Assembly (NCBI GenBank): GCA_025618425.1
Contig: CM046833.1
Coordinates: 10,074,327-10,138,326, forward strand
DNA from: Heliocidaris tuberculata
Taxonomy: Eukaryota > Echinodermata > Echinoidea > Camarodonta > Echinometridae
Length of the DNA: 64,000 nucleotides
Direction of reading: 5' to 3'
A model generated the notes under the pieces. It was given only the letters and a program-made list of their open reading frames with translations. It had not been told where the DNA came from and made no database searches. This document shows positions 22,397 to 34,205 of the stretch, in pieces (the first letter of the stretch is position 1; the number at the start of each line of letters is the position of its first letter). A program made the position numbers and the translations under genes.

Positions 22397-25094
22397 CTAT
22401 CAGTATGACATATTATTCGCAATACACGTTTTTAAAGTATTAACAATTTATCCAAGTGGTAATTAAATGAATTTCCCCATGCGAGTATGCCATAGTTCAA
22501 ATAAGGTAGGATAAGCGTTGAGTATAAGCTTTTCAAAATATGCTTAGGAAATGACATTTTCAATTTATTAATTACCCCAACATTCCTTGCTAACGTTTTG
22601 CTTAAATGTAAATTGTATTCTTTCCAAGAAAGTTTATTGTCAGTAGTGAGACCGAGGAATTTTAAAGAGTCAACTAAATTGATAACAGTTTTATTAATAT
22701 AAACATTGCCAGGTAACTCTGAAATAGAATTGCTGAAGAGCATACACTGAGTTTTATTTATATTCAAGGAAAGTTTATTAGCACATATCCACTCTTCAAA
22801 AAGTCGGAGTTCCTTATTGACTGTTTCTAACAATACATTGGGGTTTTTGTGAGAGAAGAAAACAGAAGAATCGTCTGCAAACAACGTAAACGACACAGCC
22901 CTGGACGAATTTTGAAAATCATTCATATACAAAATAAATAGTAAAGGCCCGAGAAGGGATCCTTGGGGAACACCACACAGTAACTGTAGAAAAGACGAGT
23001 TAATGCCCTTAATAGATACAAATTGCGTCCTTCCCCTGAGATAAATTCTGAACCACCCCAAGGCCTTCCCACGTATACCGTAGTGATAAAGTTTGTGCAG
23101 TAATATTTGATGATCAATTGTGTTAAAGGCCTTGGAGAGGTCCAGAAACGTCCCAAGGGTATGACAATTTTCATTAGTCGCAGAAGCAACATGATTAATG
23201 AATTGCAAAATAGCATGTACTGTAGAATGTTTTTGTCTGAAACCAAACTGCGAATATGAGAATAATTGTTGCTCATTAAAAAAGCCACTGTGCGATCATA
23301 GATTAGTTTTTCTAACACCTTAGAGATTGAAGATAGGAGGGATATTGGCCTGTAATTACTTGAATCTAAGGGATCACCTTTTTCAAAAATCGGGACAACT
23401 TTTGCAATTTTCGTGATATCCGGTACAACACCCTGGGTCATGGATAAATTAAAAATGTGTCCTAAGGGATCTGCAACTTCATTTATGATGTGTTTCAACA
23501 AGAAATTACTTACAACACGATAAAAGCTACTTTCGAAAAATAAACTCAAGACAATTTCAATAGCCCTGTCTATCACCTTTAGAAATGTGCGAACATTATA
23601 ATGGAGTATTACGTAATCCGAACCTGATTTGTATGGGCAGTACAATAGGCCTTTGAAATTGCCCTTGAGTTTATTTTTCGAAAGTAGTTTTAATCGTGTT
23701 TAACTTCTTCATGACCCATACTTCGTTTGTCTTTCATATTTTTTTTTACAATTCTTAATATTTCAGATGGGTTGGTTGGATTTAGAAATATAGAATTCTG
23801 ATTTTTGTTCTTCAAAAAAGAATGAAAAGTTTTTTCGACATTAGGAATTTCCTTGGCCAAATTTGGTCCAATATTAGAGAAGTATTCATTAAAGTGATTA
23901 GCTATTGATTCTTCATCATTAATAATTCTGTTACCCTCTCGGATTTGAATTAAGTCTTTAATATTGCTTTTTCTGTTCAAAGCATTGTTAATTATTCCCC
24001 ATGTTTCCTTTATACTGGATTTCTCCTTTTCAAACTGCATGCAATAATATTTCTGTTTCTCAAGCCGCGAAATCTTTGTTAACGTATTTTTATATTTGAC
24101 ATATTTATCACAAAATTGTGGGGTGGGATTTGCCAAAAATTTACATATTATTTTTCCTGTTAATTGATCTTAATAGCGACTTGGAGACCCAAGGGTTACG
24201 GGGTTCATGTCTGTAGCTTGTAAACTTACATTTCTCCAATGGAATACATTCATCAAGGGCATCTCTAAGAACGTGGATAAAGTTATTATAAGACGCATTA
24301 ACATCATTATGAACCAGTACCTGTGACCAATTTACAATTCCAAGTTTCTCTTTTCATTTATCAATTTTAGAGGCTGTAAATTTCTGATTATTTTTGAAGG
24401 GGGAGGTATTTTTGTAATACCCTAGAAATTTTCAATTTTGCAATAAACTGGACAATGATCAGAAATATCAGAAAGTATTATACCAGATTCTATTTTGAAA
24501 TGATCAACATTTACAAAGATGTTATCAATAAGAGAACACGACTGGGAAGATAATCGTGTGGGTTTGGATATTGCAGGAACAAAAGAGTATGAGAGCAATG
24601 TATCTAGAAAGTCACGAGAAAACTGATTATCATTACATCTCAACAAATCGACATTGTAATCACCCATAATAATGCAATGTTTATTTCGAAGAAAGGGATG
24701 AACAAGTAAGTGTTACATTCCAAGTAAAATGTCGTTATGACCGGAAGAGGGGGGGGGGGCGATAAATGGTACCAACTACAATATTTTTCTTGTTTTCTTA
24801 AACTATTTCAATAAAGACTGCTTCCATTGTTTCGTTCATGATATTAATATCAGTAAGTATATTAAAATTAAAATGGTCTGGAACATACATTGCAACACCT
24901 CCTCCCCTCTTATTGACACGATTATTAAATTTGAGATTGTGATGGGACAAAGAGTATAGAGAATGAGGCTGGTCATGCAACCATGTTTCAGTAAGACTAA
25001 TAATGAAATTACTGACATCAATACTGTCCAACAGTAAAGTCAAATGCTCAAAGTTTTTATTTAAGCTACGAATATTAAGATTCAAGAAATTCAC
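22397..25094 (-). pseudogene. Endonuclease-reverse transcriptase, multiply broken
   Basis: Endonuclease pieces: LNIRSLNKN, LTETW and KRGGGVAMYV (25094-24798), then GDYNVDLL and SDISDHCPVY (24667-24422). Reverse transcriptase pieces: an N-terminal segment (24136-23690), NYRPISLL (about 23360), FLDLSKAFNTIDH, GVPQGSLLGPLLF and FADDSSVFF (23208-22432). The last frame ends ...DKLLIL followed by TAA where family members usually have a Gln codon. The same frame then runs on as KRVLRIICHTD up to 22397, where another element begins. Thus a C-to-T type nonsense change plus frameshifts and two insertions have inactivated it. Confidence 0.8.
23514..23700. mobile_element. 187-bp MITE with ~50-bp inverted ends, copy 1
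   Basis: The ends aacacgat(t)aaaa and their complement continue as inverted repeats through actactttcgaaaaataaac and caagggcaatttcaaaggcc. It interrupts the reverse transcriptase frame of the enclosing element. The flanks gtta (minus-strand view) and gtaa suggest a short, ~4-bp target duplication, not certain. A second copy of the same length lies at 43894-44080. Confidence 0.8.
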
Positions 25095-25320
25095 ATCATT
25101 TTTGCCACTATTATAAAAATAATTATACAGTGTCGGTCAAAGAAAAAGAACCTCAAATTCAACCCCAACATCTGAGGAACCAATTAAAATTGCTTAAATC
25201 CAAATATTATTGGTATGATAGTTATAGAATAAAGGACTGAAACCAAAATTCGACTTTTGAAAGAGGTGTATGTATGTTTGTACGTGTAGGGTGATTCGAA
25301 GTGTAAATCTAGTATTGGGC

Positions 25321-25752
25321 CAGGAGCCTGTCCCGAAATAGTCACCCTATTTTACCCATAAAATTTGACCCCTTAAAGTTACTTGGATCATCTAAGTCAT
25401 TGACAAAAATGTTGTTAGCCTAAACGTAGCCGCCAGAGCCCCCAAAAGAGACCAAAAGAGATGGGCCGATTTCATCCCATCTCCCCCATGCACCAAACTT
25501 TGTCAGTAGGAAAAAGTATGACTGGACAGTACAAAACACAAAAAAACTGACAAAATTTTCTGTCAAAATGGGGTGTCAGACGGCCCCTGAAAATTGGGAT
25601 AAATTTTCCCCCTTGAAGCCCTGGGATCAAATTTTGTCAGAAGGAAGAGCTATGGATGTACATTCCAAAATATATAAAATCTGACAAAATTGTCCATCGG
25701 GAAGGGGGTGTCAGACCCCCTGAAATATTAACCCCAAAGTGCCCTTTGACAA
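25321..25752. repeat. Half copy of a repeat family with GGAGCCTGTCCC ends
   Basis: It starts caggagcctgtcccgaaatagtcaccc and proceeds through gacaaaa, gccccc, tgacaaaatt and ccccctgaaat blocks to accccaaagtgccctttgac. It matches the reverse complement of 50583-51020 throughout, and the right half of the complete copy at 32571-33540. Only one terminus is present. Confidence 0.75.
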
Positions 25753-26016
25753 AGCTTTGCCCCCCCAAAATGCTCTGTATGTAAAGAAAAACATTTTCTT
25801 ACCTTCTGACTATGATATTTCAAATCACTTTAAATTTTCATAACATAATTTTAAGTATAATAATCTTCTTGATATGCCATTTGTTGTTAATTGGTCTTTT
25901 GATTAATAAGTTATCAAATTGTGAAAACTGTAATGCTTTCTCAAAAGTAGCCAAAAAATATTGTCAAGATTATGTATTGATGTTTACACACACACACACA
26001 CGCGCGCGCGCGCACA

Positions 26017-26270
26017 CAGGGGCGGCGCTACAGGGGGGCAGAGGGGGCGACCGCCCCCCCCTATCATTTTTCAAGTAGTGAAAAAAGAAAAAAAAAGAAG
26101 AAAAAAGAAGAAAAGGAGGAAGAAAAGGGAAGAAAGAAGAAGAGGAGTATTAAAAAGAGAGGTTTTAAACATATAACTCTATATTACCCCTGTTATTTAA
26201 TGGAGAAAAAATATGACGTCATCTTTAGGTGTCTTGCCCCTCCTATCAAAATACCCTGGCGCCGCCCCTG
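26017..26270. mobile_element. hAT-like MITE with CAGGGGCGGCGC ends, copy 1
   Basis: The left end is caggggcggcgctacagg and the right end the complement of caggggcggcgccaggg. It inserted into a (CA)n(CG)n microsatellite, so the target duplication cannot be distinguished from the repeat (cgcgcaca against cacacaca). The interior has a G-run/C-run stem and an A/G-rich stretch. Copy 2 at 34206-34452 is in the opposite orientation. Confidence 0.8.
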
Positions 26271-26683
26271 CACACACACACTTACACACGAAAGAATTGT
26301 GAGAAGCAGTTATCAGTGTATTAGGGTCTATGGCCCGGGATGTTCACTCACCGTCAAAATACCCATTTATGTTCCAAAGTCGGAGTAAATTAAAGGATGA
26401 GTCTTCTCCGCGCTTATCTCGCAGAACGCAATAAACTAGAATTGAGGGCACATTTTGTACAAGATGGGGGATATATCCCAAATTTAAGGATATTTTTGTG
26501 AAACTGATTTTTGTAAAGGAGCCTCCTTGCATTTTTTTTAATATGGAGGATCTTTAAAGATTAAGAAAAATAATAATAACAATAATAACATTGTTAATAA
26601 CAACGTTAATAATAATGATAGCAAGTATTGATAGTACCAATATTATTATAATGAATGATACTTATGATAATGGTCATATGGTC

Positions 26684-26726
<43 letters not shown>

Positions 26727-28254
26727 TAATAATAATAATAGTAATGATAATTCAGTCTTATTCAAATTCACTTTATTGTATATCAATGTATGTTGTGTCA
26801 TTAATCATTATGTCAACATATATTATACGGCCATTTATTTCCAGAAAGAAATGATTAATGTGGGAGCAGAATGTGTGCCACTTTTAGGGCGATCTAATAA
26901 TTCCTTTCAGATTGCCTTTTTTCCCCTATTAACATCACGTGTACTGTAGCATTATAAAGCGTAACCTTAAATTTTCACTCCGAAGCCATTTAGTCCGTTG
27001 TCAATTGGTCAAAAAGTGGGTTAGAATGCAATTTTGTGATGATTTTTGGAAACATATTTTTTTTAAAGGTAACGTTATGAATTAAACCATGAGCATTGTT
27101 TCCAAATTTTTAAATTGGTCTAAAGTTACTTTCCAGACATTTTTAAAAAGTGGATTTGGGGCGTTTTTATGAATTTTGAATTAATATCTCCAAAAATATT
27201 ATTCTTTACTGCATTGAAGAATACCTATCGTATGAATAGGTAGACTATTGCAGATGATTTTCGAGAGGAAGTCATGCGGAAAAATATATAATTAATGCAA
27301 ATTATGTAGGTGAATTTCATATTTCAATCGCCCTCTACGATGACTACAAATCATGTTAGTCTGCTCGTAGTAGCATTTTCGACAATTATCAAGTTCGATC
27401 GAAGAGGGTAAAAGGAAATTATTGAGCCAATGGCACCGGAAGGTCGGAAATCGGAGCATATGCCCCATCCCCTGTATCTGAAGTATCGGGACGAGATCGA
27501 TATTCGCCCTCCATGGACCCCTCTTAAGCAAAAACAAAAACAAAACAAAAAAAACAAAACAAAAACAAAACAAAACAAAGCAAAACAAAAAACAAACAAA
27601 CAAACAAAAAACAACAAAAAACGTGTAATAATTTGCAATACAACTATAACTATAACAAGGTTTCTTTGCTCTAACATGGAAACTTCTCATCCAACGTTTT
27701 GATTTCCACAACACATTTTAAAAAGCTTATAATTAGATATCAATTATTTTGCAGCAAAATGAGTATGTTTCATAAATAACATTTTCAGAATAAGGAAGTA
27801 AAAAAAAAAGATCAAAAGTAGCCTATTTATAAATGAGTTCAAGTAAGACAATTATGTATAGAGAAGTAAAGTGGTGTAGAGGTGTTACACTGCGTAATAT
27901 TTGGCACGATGAACTAGCCATATATCATTACAGGAGCGCCGATATTATTATCCATTGTTTTGCATCATCAGTCATTAGGCCTGAGACATGGCCTGAGGTA
28001 CATGTATTTGTCTCCGCTGGTAGCGGGGTAGAACGTGTTTTAGATACTCAAGTCAACATAATATTATATCCAACAGTACCCAAGCTTTTTAAACGTATTA
28101 TACTGCGGTACCAAACTACCGAAGAAACAGGATTTACTAGTCAAAACAGCACTCATCAGATCAAAATAAGATATCATTTATTTTACAAAATCGACAAAAT
28201 CATAACATAATGAAAAAAAAAAGTTAAACTCTTCTCCGACTAGAAATGTTGGTG

Positions 28255-28285
<31 letters not shown>

Positions 28286-28599
28286 TTTTTTGTTGTTGTT
28301 TTTCGGGGGGGGGGGGGGTTTGTGTAAGAGACAGAACTTGCCCCCATTAAACTAAGACGGAAAGTTTCGCCCGTGGTCTCAAGTTTTTGAAGGATTTTTC
28401 GGAACACTTTTCCGACAAATTTGTATATTTGTGAGTAATATTTAAATATTATGTCGACAACATTTTTTGTCGACATATCGTCTTCCCATCAAAATACAGT
28501 TTGTCGACAAGCTTGTCGACAGAAAGCGTGTCGACGACAGCACTATACGTATAGATATAAGAGTCACAGCGTGATGGATGTAATCGCTTTATAAGAAGC
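26271..28599. other. Intergenic DNA with microsatellites, no gene supported
   Basis: It holds (AAT)n/(ATA)n tracts at 26570-26745, (CAAAA)n at 27531-27625, and (GTTTT)n followed by a G-run at 28252-28318. A 125-codon open frame at 27833-28210 has no recognisable domain. A ~60-bp word at about 27025-27075 (gaatgcaattttgtgatgat...) recurs inverted at 31325-31375. Confidence 0.5.
28453..28535. repeat. Cluster of five GTCGAC palindromes
   Basis: GTCGAC occurs at 28453, 28469, 28503, 28515 and 28530, mostly within ttgtcgaca contexts. The third and fourth form the 18-bp perfect palindrome gtcgacaagcttgtcgac at 28503-28520. The motif is rare in the AT-rich surroundings. Confidence 0.9.
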
Positions 28600-30750
28600 C
28601 AAATTATTAGGTGGTATGTCGTAGACATATCACCTCTTAATTTCGTCAGAATTTTCTTATTTTTATCCTCAAAATTTTGTGCGCAAGATATCTCAAAATT
28701 GACAAGATCAATTTCCGTGATTTTCATACCAGTTATAAAGCCCATAACGAAGATGTCACACGAAACTTTTCAAGGTCATCAGGTCATTGTGATGTCATCC
28801 AGGCGCCATTTTGTAAAATCACATTATTGATCATATCTTCATTACAAGTGATCAAAAATGAACTATATTTGGTACACATGAACTTCAGGTCAAGGGTCAA
28901 CATCACATCTCATCAAAACGCGTACGTACGCGCGCGTAAAAATTTAGAAATGCTCAAAATCACTTTTTGATCAAAGTAGAGTACGGTTCAGGTCATTTTA
29001 AGCATTTCAAAATTTTCTGTACGTACGCGTCCGCGCGCGCGTTTTGCGCGTGCGCAGCACGTACGGAAGGTAGAAATGCCGTTTTTTTGCATGGGATCGA
29101 TTCCTGATAAAATTCTTGACAATTTCCAATTAGTTTCAGTCATTCTCGACATCTAATAATGCCACACGCTTGCGTCAAACTTTAAAATCCGCGCGTGCGT
29201 CAATGGGCAATATAATGTAAAAAGTGGTAAAAACATGCCTATCTAGAATCCGCCATAGCTCGTCAGAATGAACGGGTACCCCCAAATTTTATTACATATT
29301 CTGAAAGCCTATGAGTTGTAGATTTCGATTCATGCAAAATTTTGGCCAAAAAAAATGTTGTGACGTCATCATATTTGCCTATGAACTCAAAAATTCAATT
29401 TTGAAAAAATGATGTCATAATTTTTGTATTCATTTGACAATATTTCAGTAATAGATTGTTGATTTTCTTCCAAATTTTGATATGTTGTAGCTGAGACAAT
29501 TCTCTACAAGATCAGTTACCACGATTTTACAATTTGACAAAGGGATCATGGCGTATTTTTGCGATTAAAGGAGGCATGTCAATTTTTCTCATTTTGCGTG
29601 TATTCTCTATGGGACATGACTTTTTCTCAAATCTAGATTCTACATTCCCGTCTTCTTTGAGCAGTATCTTTGTAATTTCTGCTCGATTTTCTTCCAAATT
29701 TTAATATGTTATAGCTGAGACTATAAGCTTTCACAAATGTGCCCTCCAATTTTTGATCAGATGTCGGGATCATGCCCATTTTTTAACTACAAAATGTCAT
29801 TTGAGAATCCCGTTTTTCGTCTACGTGTTATCTCTATTGGAAATATTTTGGTCCATTGGTAAAGCACTTGCCTCCCATTCCGGCGACCCCCGGATCGATT
29901 CCCGGTGGGACCATTTTTTTTTTTTTTTTTTTTTTCACTTTTTTTTTTTTTTTTGGCCTTTCATTTTACCATCTTCTTCGACTATAATAACATAAACCAT
30001 CACAAACAATGTAATAAACTGCCTAATTTTGCGTGTTATGTCTATTGGAAAGTAGTGTGCAGTAGTTTGTGTACAATCTCATTCCCTGTCGTGTATTAAA
30101 GCTAAGGGGATAATCTCCCACATGTCCTGCAATATCAAATCGTCCGGTTCGTTATCCCGATTTCTCCAAATCGGCTCAGTCAATTTTCTTCATATTTTCG
30201 TCAGTCATCAGTCCTAATAAGGTCAAGTTCCCACATCTTTTTCAAGGTCATCAGGTTATTGTGACGTCATCCAGGCGCCATTTTGTGAAAATCAACTTAT
30301 GGTCATATCTTCATAACGAAATGTCATTTCTCTTTCATATTTGGCATGGTTAAGGTCACTGTCATTCCAGTCAAAATCATTTCGTTAAACGCGCACGTAC
30401 GCGAACGTGCGCGCGTCTGTACGCGTGCAAAATTAGAAATGATCCAAATCCTCCCAAATTCATTTTGCAGGTGTTTCATGACATTTCAAGCACTTTTCAA
30501 AAAATCGCCCATAAAATTGAACCTGAAGGGGCGCTATGCCACTTAGGTTATCGTGGTTATTGTCATCATTATTGTCATTATGATCATCGTTATCAATATA
30601 TCATTATCGTCATTGTCATCACTTATATGACCATCTTATCATCATTGTCGTCAACATTATGATTATAATCTTGCAGAAATATTATCACATCTGACAAAGA
30701 TATTTGCCACAGTGACAGACAGACCACCTAATTCGTCTTCAGTGACGAAT
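28600..30750. repeat. Composite repetitive block with CpG-rich words and internal direct repeats
   Basis: Stretch 28765-28960 is repeated at 30235-30450: caaggtcatcaggt(c/t)attgtga, catccaggcgccattttgt, gatcatatcttcat, a ggtca word, then a CpG-rich cgcgtacgtacgcgcgcgt-like tract and aaattagaaatg. A second pair is at about 29445-29500 and 29675-29730 (gattttcttccaaattttgat/aatatgttgtagctgaga). The words attaggtggtatgtc (28606) and the complement near 30725 are weakly inverted and may mark element ends. No coding sequence is recognised. Confidence 0.6.
29850..29913 (+). repeat. tRNA-like relic (tRNA-Gly-like), possible SINE head
   Basis: The sequence has a box-A-like ttggtaaagcac, an anticodon-loop-like ctcccat and a box-B-like ggatcgattcc, followed by gtgggacca complementary to part of the start ggtcc. 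It is shorter than a full tRNA (64 nt), several stem pairs are lost, and a long T-tract follows immediately. It is best read as a decayed tRNA gene or the promoter part of a SINE. Confidence 0.45.
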
Positions 30751-31411
30751 TAAATTTCTAGTTACTATTATTATTATTATCTACATAACATCTAAATACA
30801 TAGACGAGGGAGCGGAACGACAGAACGAAAAAAAATGTATGTGATGTTGATTTATAAAATAAAAAAAATTATAAAATGCAATATATTTTGTTGTTTTTTA
30901 GGGGGCATGCAGGACGAAAACGAGTTGGCCTCCTCCAAATTTAAAGAGGAAAATGTAAAATGTTTTCTGCAGTTTTACCACAGGCCCATTAGAAAAAAAA
31001 ATGCATCTATTAGTATGGGAGTAAGTGTAGCGACCGAGTGAGAAATGTTAGATCTTATGAACGTTGAAAATGTGTATCTTAGAGGGCTAAAAAAATTTTT
31101 ATTAAATTGTTATACTTCAAAGGGACCTTCCCCTCCCACCTTTTTGTGTTAGACAGGATATACAGATTACAATAAACACTGCGACCATTAATCTGGGAAT
31201 GAGCAAGCAAATTTTTATCTATTATTATTGAAAATTTTCATCTTAGAGCGAAAGAAGCTCATTATATATGGTCATAACATCACCGTCATTTCTTGTAATC
31301 AACTTCATGGTGGTACTTATAATATTACCTTTCTAGAAATATATGTTTCCAAAAATCATCACAAAATTGCATTCTAAGTACGATTTGACAACTGTATAAC
31401 TGCTACATCAA
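30751..31411. other. Intergenic DNA, no gene recognised
   Basis: Only AT-rich DNA and the inverted copy (31325-31375) of a word from 27025-27075 are seen. Confidence 0.4.
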
Positions 31412-32182
31412 GTCCTTGTTCAGACCAAGGAGCTTCAAGAGCTGGAGTCACATGTAGCTCATTCCCTTTGAACCATGTTCGAAGCCGCAAAGGAAAAATA
31501 TGTCAGGCATGTGCTTAACTGGATCTTCCTTGCAGATAAGAAGACAAAAGATTCCTGCCTGGCTGCAAACTTACGGGCCATTTTCAAAGGAAAATATGCT
31601 TTTGTAATGATAATTACTTTTCGCTGTCACTAGTCTGATGATATGAGCAGTTTACAGTGCTTACCTTTACTGGGAGCAAGCGAAAAGAAATTGTACAAAA
31701 TTCCCTGATATATGAATCAAAATTGCGCGACTGGGCATGTGTGGGCACTAATCTGACATATAACATCATAATTAACTGTACTTGAACAATTGCAATTTTT
31801 ATTTTCGTTTGCAGGGAGTAATCGGAAGAGTGTCAAATTGGGGATTTTAGGATTGTAAAATTTTACCTTTTTTCCACAAATTGAAACTACTATCATACAA
31901 TATAGCCAAATTTCTGGACACAATTAGGCTTTTGTATTCAATTTTATCATATGTGAAAATTTCACTTTGTTTATTCAAATAAAAAGTGAAATATTCTCGA
32001 TATTTCATTTGTGACAAAAATCACTGCTCAAGCTTTCCCATGAAGTTGGCGGCTTGGAACATCGGACATCAAAGGCTACAGCGCACCTTTAGATTCTTTT
32101 GTGCATCCTTAGAAAGGAGTAGCTGCTTGAGACAATTTGTTGCCAGTTGGAACTCCAGCTCTTGAAGCCCCTTATTCAGACT
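31412..32182. repeat. Inverted-repeat-bounded segment, 0.77 kb
   Basis: The words ggagcttcaagagctggagt (31430) and actccagctcttgaagcccc (32153) are near-perfect inverted copies. Flanking gttcagacc and its counterpart cttattcagac extend the similarity to about 30 bp. The interior has no gene. A non-autonomous DNA element is likely; no target duplication was recognised. Confidence 0.55.
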
Positions 32183-32570
32183 ACCTTAATTCATCGTATG
32201 GCGATAATAGCAGAGCTATACGATTAGTAATATTCAATTTTCATAGTCTGAACATCGTACAAAGAAACGTCGTATTACGAAACATCTTATAGCGAAACGC
32301 ATGTTTGAGCATCGTTTCGACTGAAAACTCGATAAAGCATCAGCATCATTTAGTCTGAACATCGTATCGCACGAGAAACGTATAACTGGGCACTGATGTG
32401 AACAATCAGCTGTAATATTGTTTGTTCTGGACATCGCTCTCCTTGACATAACCTGATACAAAACATATGGCGTCTGCTGACTTCCCCAAAACCTGTTTCT
32501 GTATACGATGTTGTAGTTTTTATCTAAAACCCCTTTTGCTATACAGTGATTCTTCATAGGCCACGAGCCT

Positions 32571-33540
32571 GTCCCGATTAAATAGTCATCCCATTTTACA
32601 TGAGATTTGACCTCGTAACGTTACTTAGACCATCCATGTCATTTACAAAAAGCTTGTCAGCTCGAACGAAGCCGCCGGGTTTGGCCCCCAGAGCCCCCAT
32701 AAAGGACCCCAAGGACCCCTGGGCTATATGGCTGTCATGCTGAAATTTTTCATGTGTTATTTACACAAATACCTTGCAAGCTCTCTATTATGCATTGTCA
32801 AACAGGCACAGATGGACAATTGGTGTGACTCATAATATCACAATATAATTTGACTAATTTTGAGAAAGCAATACAATTTTCATAATTTAATAACTTATTA
32901 TTGAAATGATCATTTGACACCAAATTGCTCCCCAAGAAAGTTACCAGACTCAAATTGTACTATGTAAATTTGACATGAATTGAATTGCACACATTAGAGT
33001 TATTAGGGCTATAATGCAAACAGTGGCAAAAAGGGGGGTTTCTCTACATCCAGAGCATTTTTGGGCAGCAAAACTTGGTTTAAGGGCACTTTGATGCTTT
33101 TTAGGGGCGTTTTACAACCCCCTCCCGATGGAAATTTTTGTCAATTTTTATATTTGTGTAATATATTTCCGTACCTCTTCCTTCTGACAAAATCTAATCC
33201 AGGGCCATAAGGGGAAACATTTTCCCCAATTTTTAGGGGCTGTCTGCAACCCATCCCGACGGAAAATTATCTCATTTTCTTATTTTTTTTAAATTTTTTT
33301 TTTAGTGTTTTGGTAATGTATATTCGTACACCTTCCTTTTGACAAATTGTTGAGCATTTGTTAGATAGATTGCAGTCAACACGACTTTTGGGCCCTTTTG
33401 GGGGCTCTGGGGGCCAAACCCGGCGGCTTCGTTCGAGCTGACAAGCTTTTTGTGATTGACATGGATGGTCTAAGTAACTTTGAGGGTTTAAATTTCAAAA
33501 TTATGTAAAGTGGGTGGACTATTTCGGGAGAGGCTCCCAG
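32571..33540. mobile_element. Complete copy of the GGAGCCTGTCCC family, ~165-bp inverted ends
   Basis: Left end: ccacgagcctgtcccgat, then tagaccatccatgtcatt, aaaagcttgtcagctcgaac and gaagccgccgggtttggccc. The same words occur inverted at 33385-33540, ending gggagaggctcccag. The right half (33040-33540) matches the solo half-copies at 25321-25752 and 50583-51020. Long inverted ends and absence of coding sequence indicate a non-autonomous foldback-type element. A target duplication was not found. Confidence 0.75.
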
Positions 33541-34205
33541 ACTTTTACAGGACGTGTAGTTAATCCAATCTGAACAGGCTGTATATGGGAAATACAAAAG
33601 GGATCTCAATCCAATGGCACATACTGCCTAAATGCTATGTACTTATTTCTCTTTTCTGTACAGTTAATAAGGTTACATGCGACAAGATTTCTACTGCACA
33701 GTGCGTCTCCATGCTGTCTGTCTCTGCCTTTGTTGCTATTATAACCTTGCTTTGTTATGAGTTGAGTTGAGTTGAGTTCTGGTCATTCGATTACATTGTG
33801 AGGTCTGTCTGGAAGCAGTTCAGAAGAGTTCATAACGTAGCACGTAAGAAGTGATGTATACTGTCGGATTTTGGAATCATCAAAAAATTATGAATCTTGC
33901 TGAAAGTCACATCTCACATGCATTGCACACTGAAACATTGCACATTGAAATGTACTACTCACACATGTGGCATGAAAGTTTGGCCCCAACTTATCATCTA
34001 TTTCTCGTCGTAATTTGAATGTTAGGGCATGAAGAGCAATCCTTTTCTGGGCTATTTCTTCTGTGATGTTTTTCCAAACTGACATAAAAAAGAACAAATT
34101 TCCGGATTATTAACTCATTTTATTTTCGGAAATAATTATGAACCCCCTTGTAATGTATGGAAATTATGGTGTTTCCGAATTAGTACGTTGTCTGTTCCAT
34201 GGGTA

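Larger units (their letters stand above)
21083..25094 (-). mobile_element. Second non-LTR retrotransposon, decayed, with nested insertions
   Basis: On the minus strand the order is endonuclease (25094-24422), reverse transcriptase (24136-22397) and, after an interruption at 21842-22396, the C-terminal tail (21840-21584: YYPTRQSS, then FTGPVYWNSLD). A 3' UTR follows, ending near 21083 in a (TTTCA)n-like tail. It is a different, older copy from the one at 2843-6222, broken by frameshifts, stop codons and two insertions (21842-22396 and 23514-23700). Confidence 0.8.

Noticed and set aside
27833..28210. 125-codon open frame
   Set aside because: No domain, no splice context and no codon pattern distinguishing it from the surroundings; one such frame is expected by chance in 64 kb.
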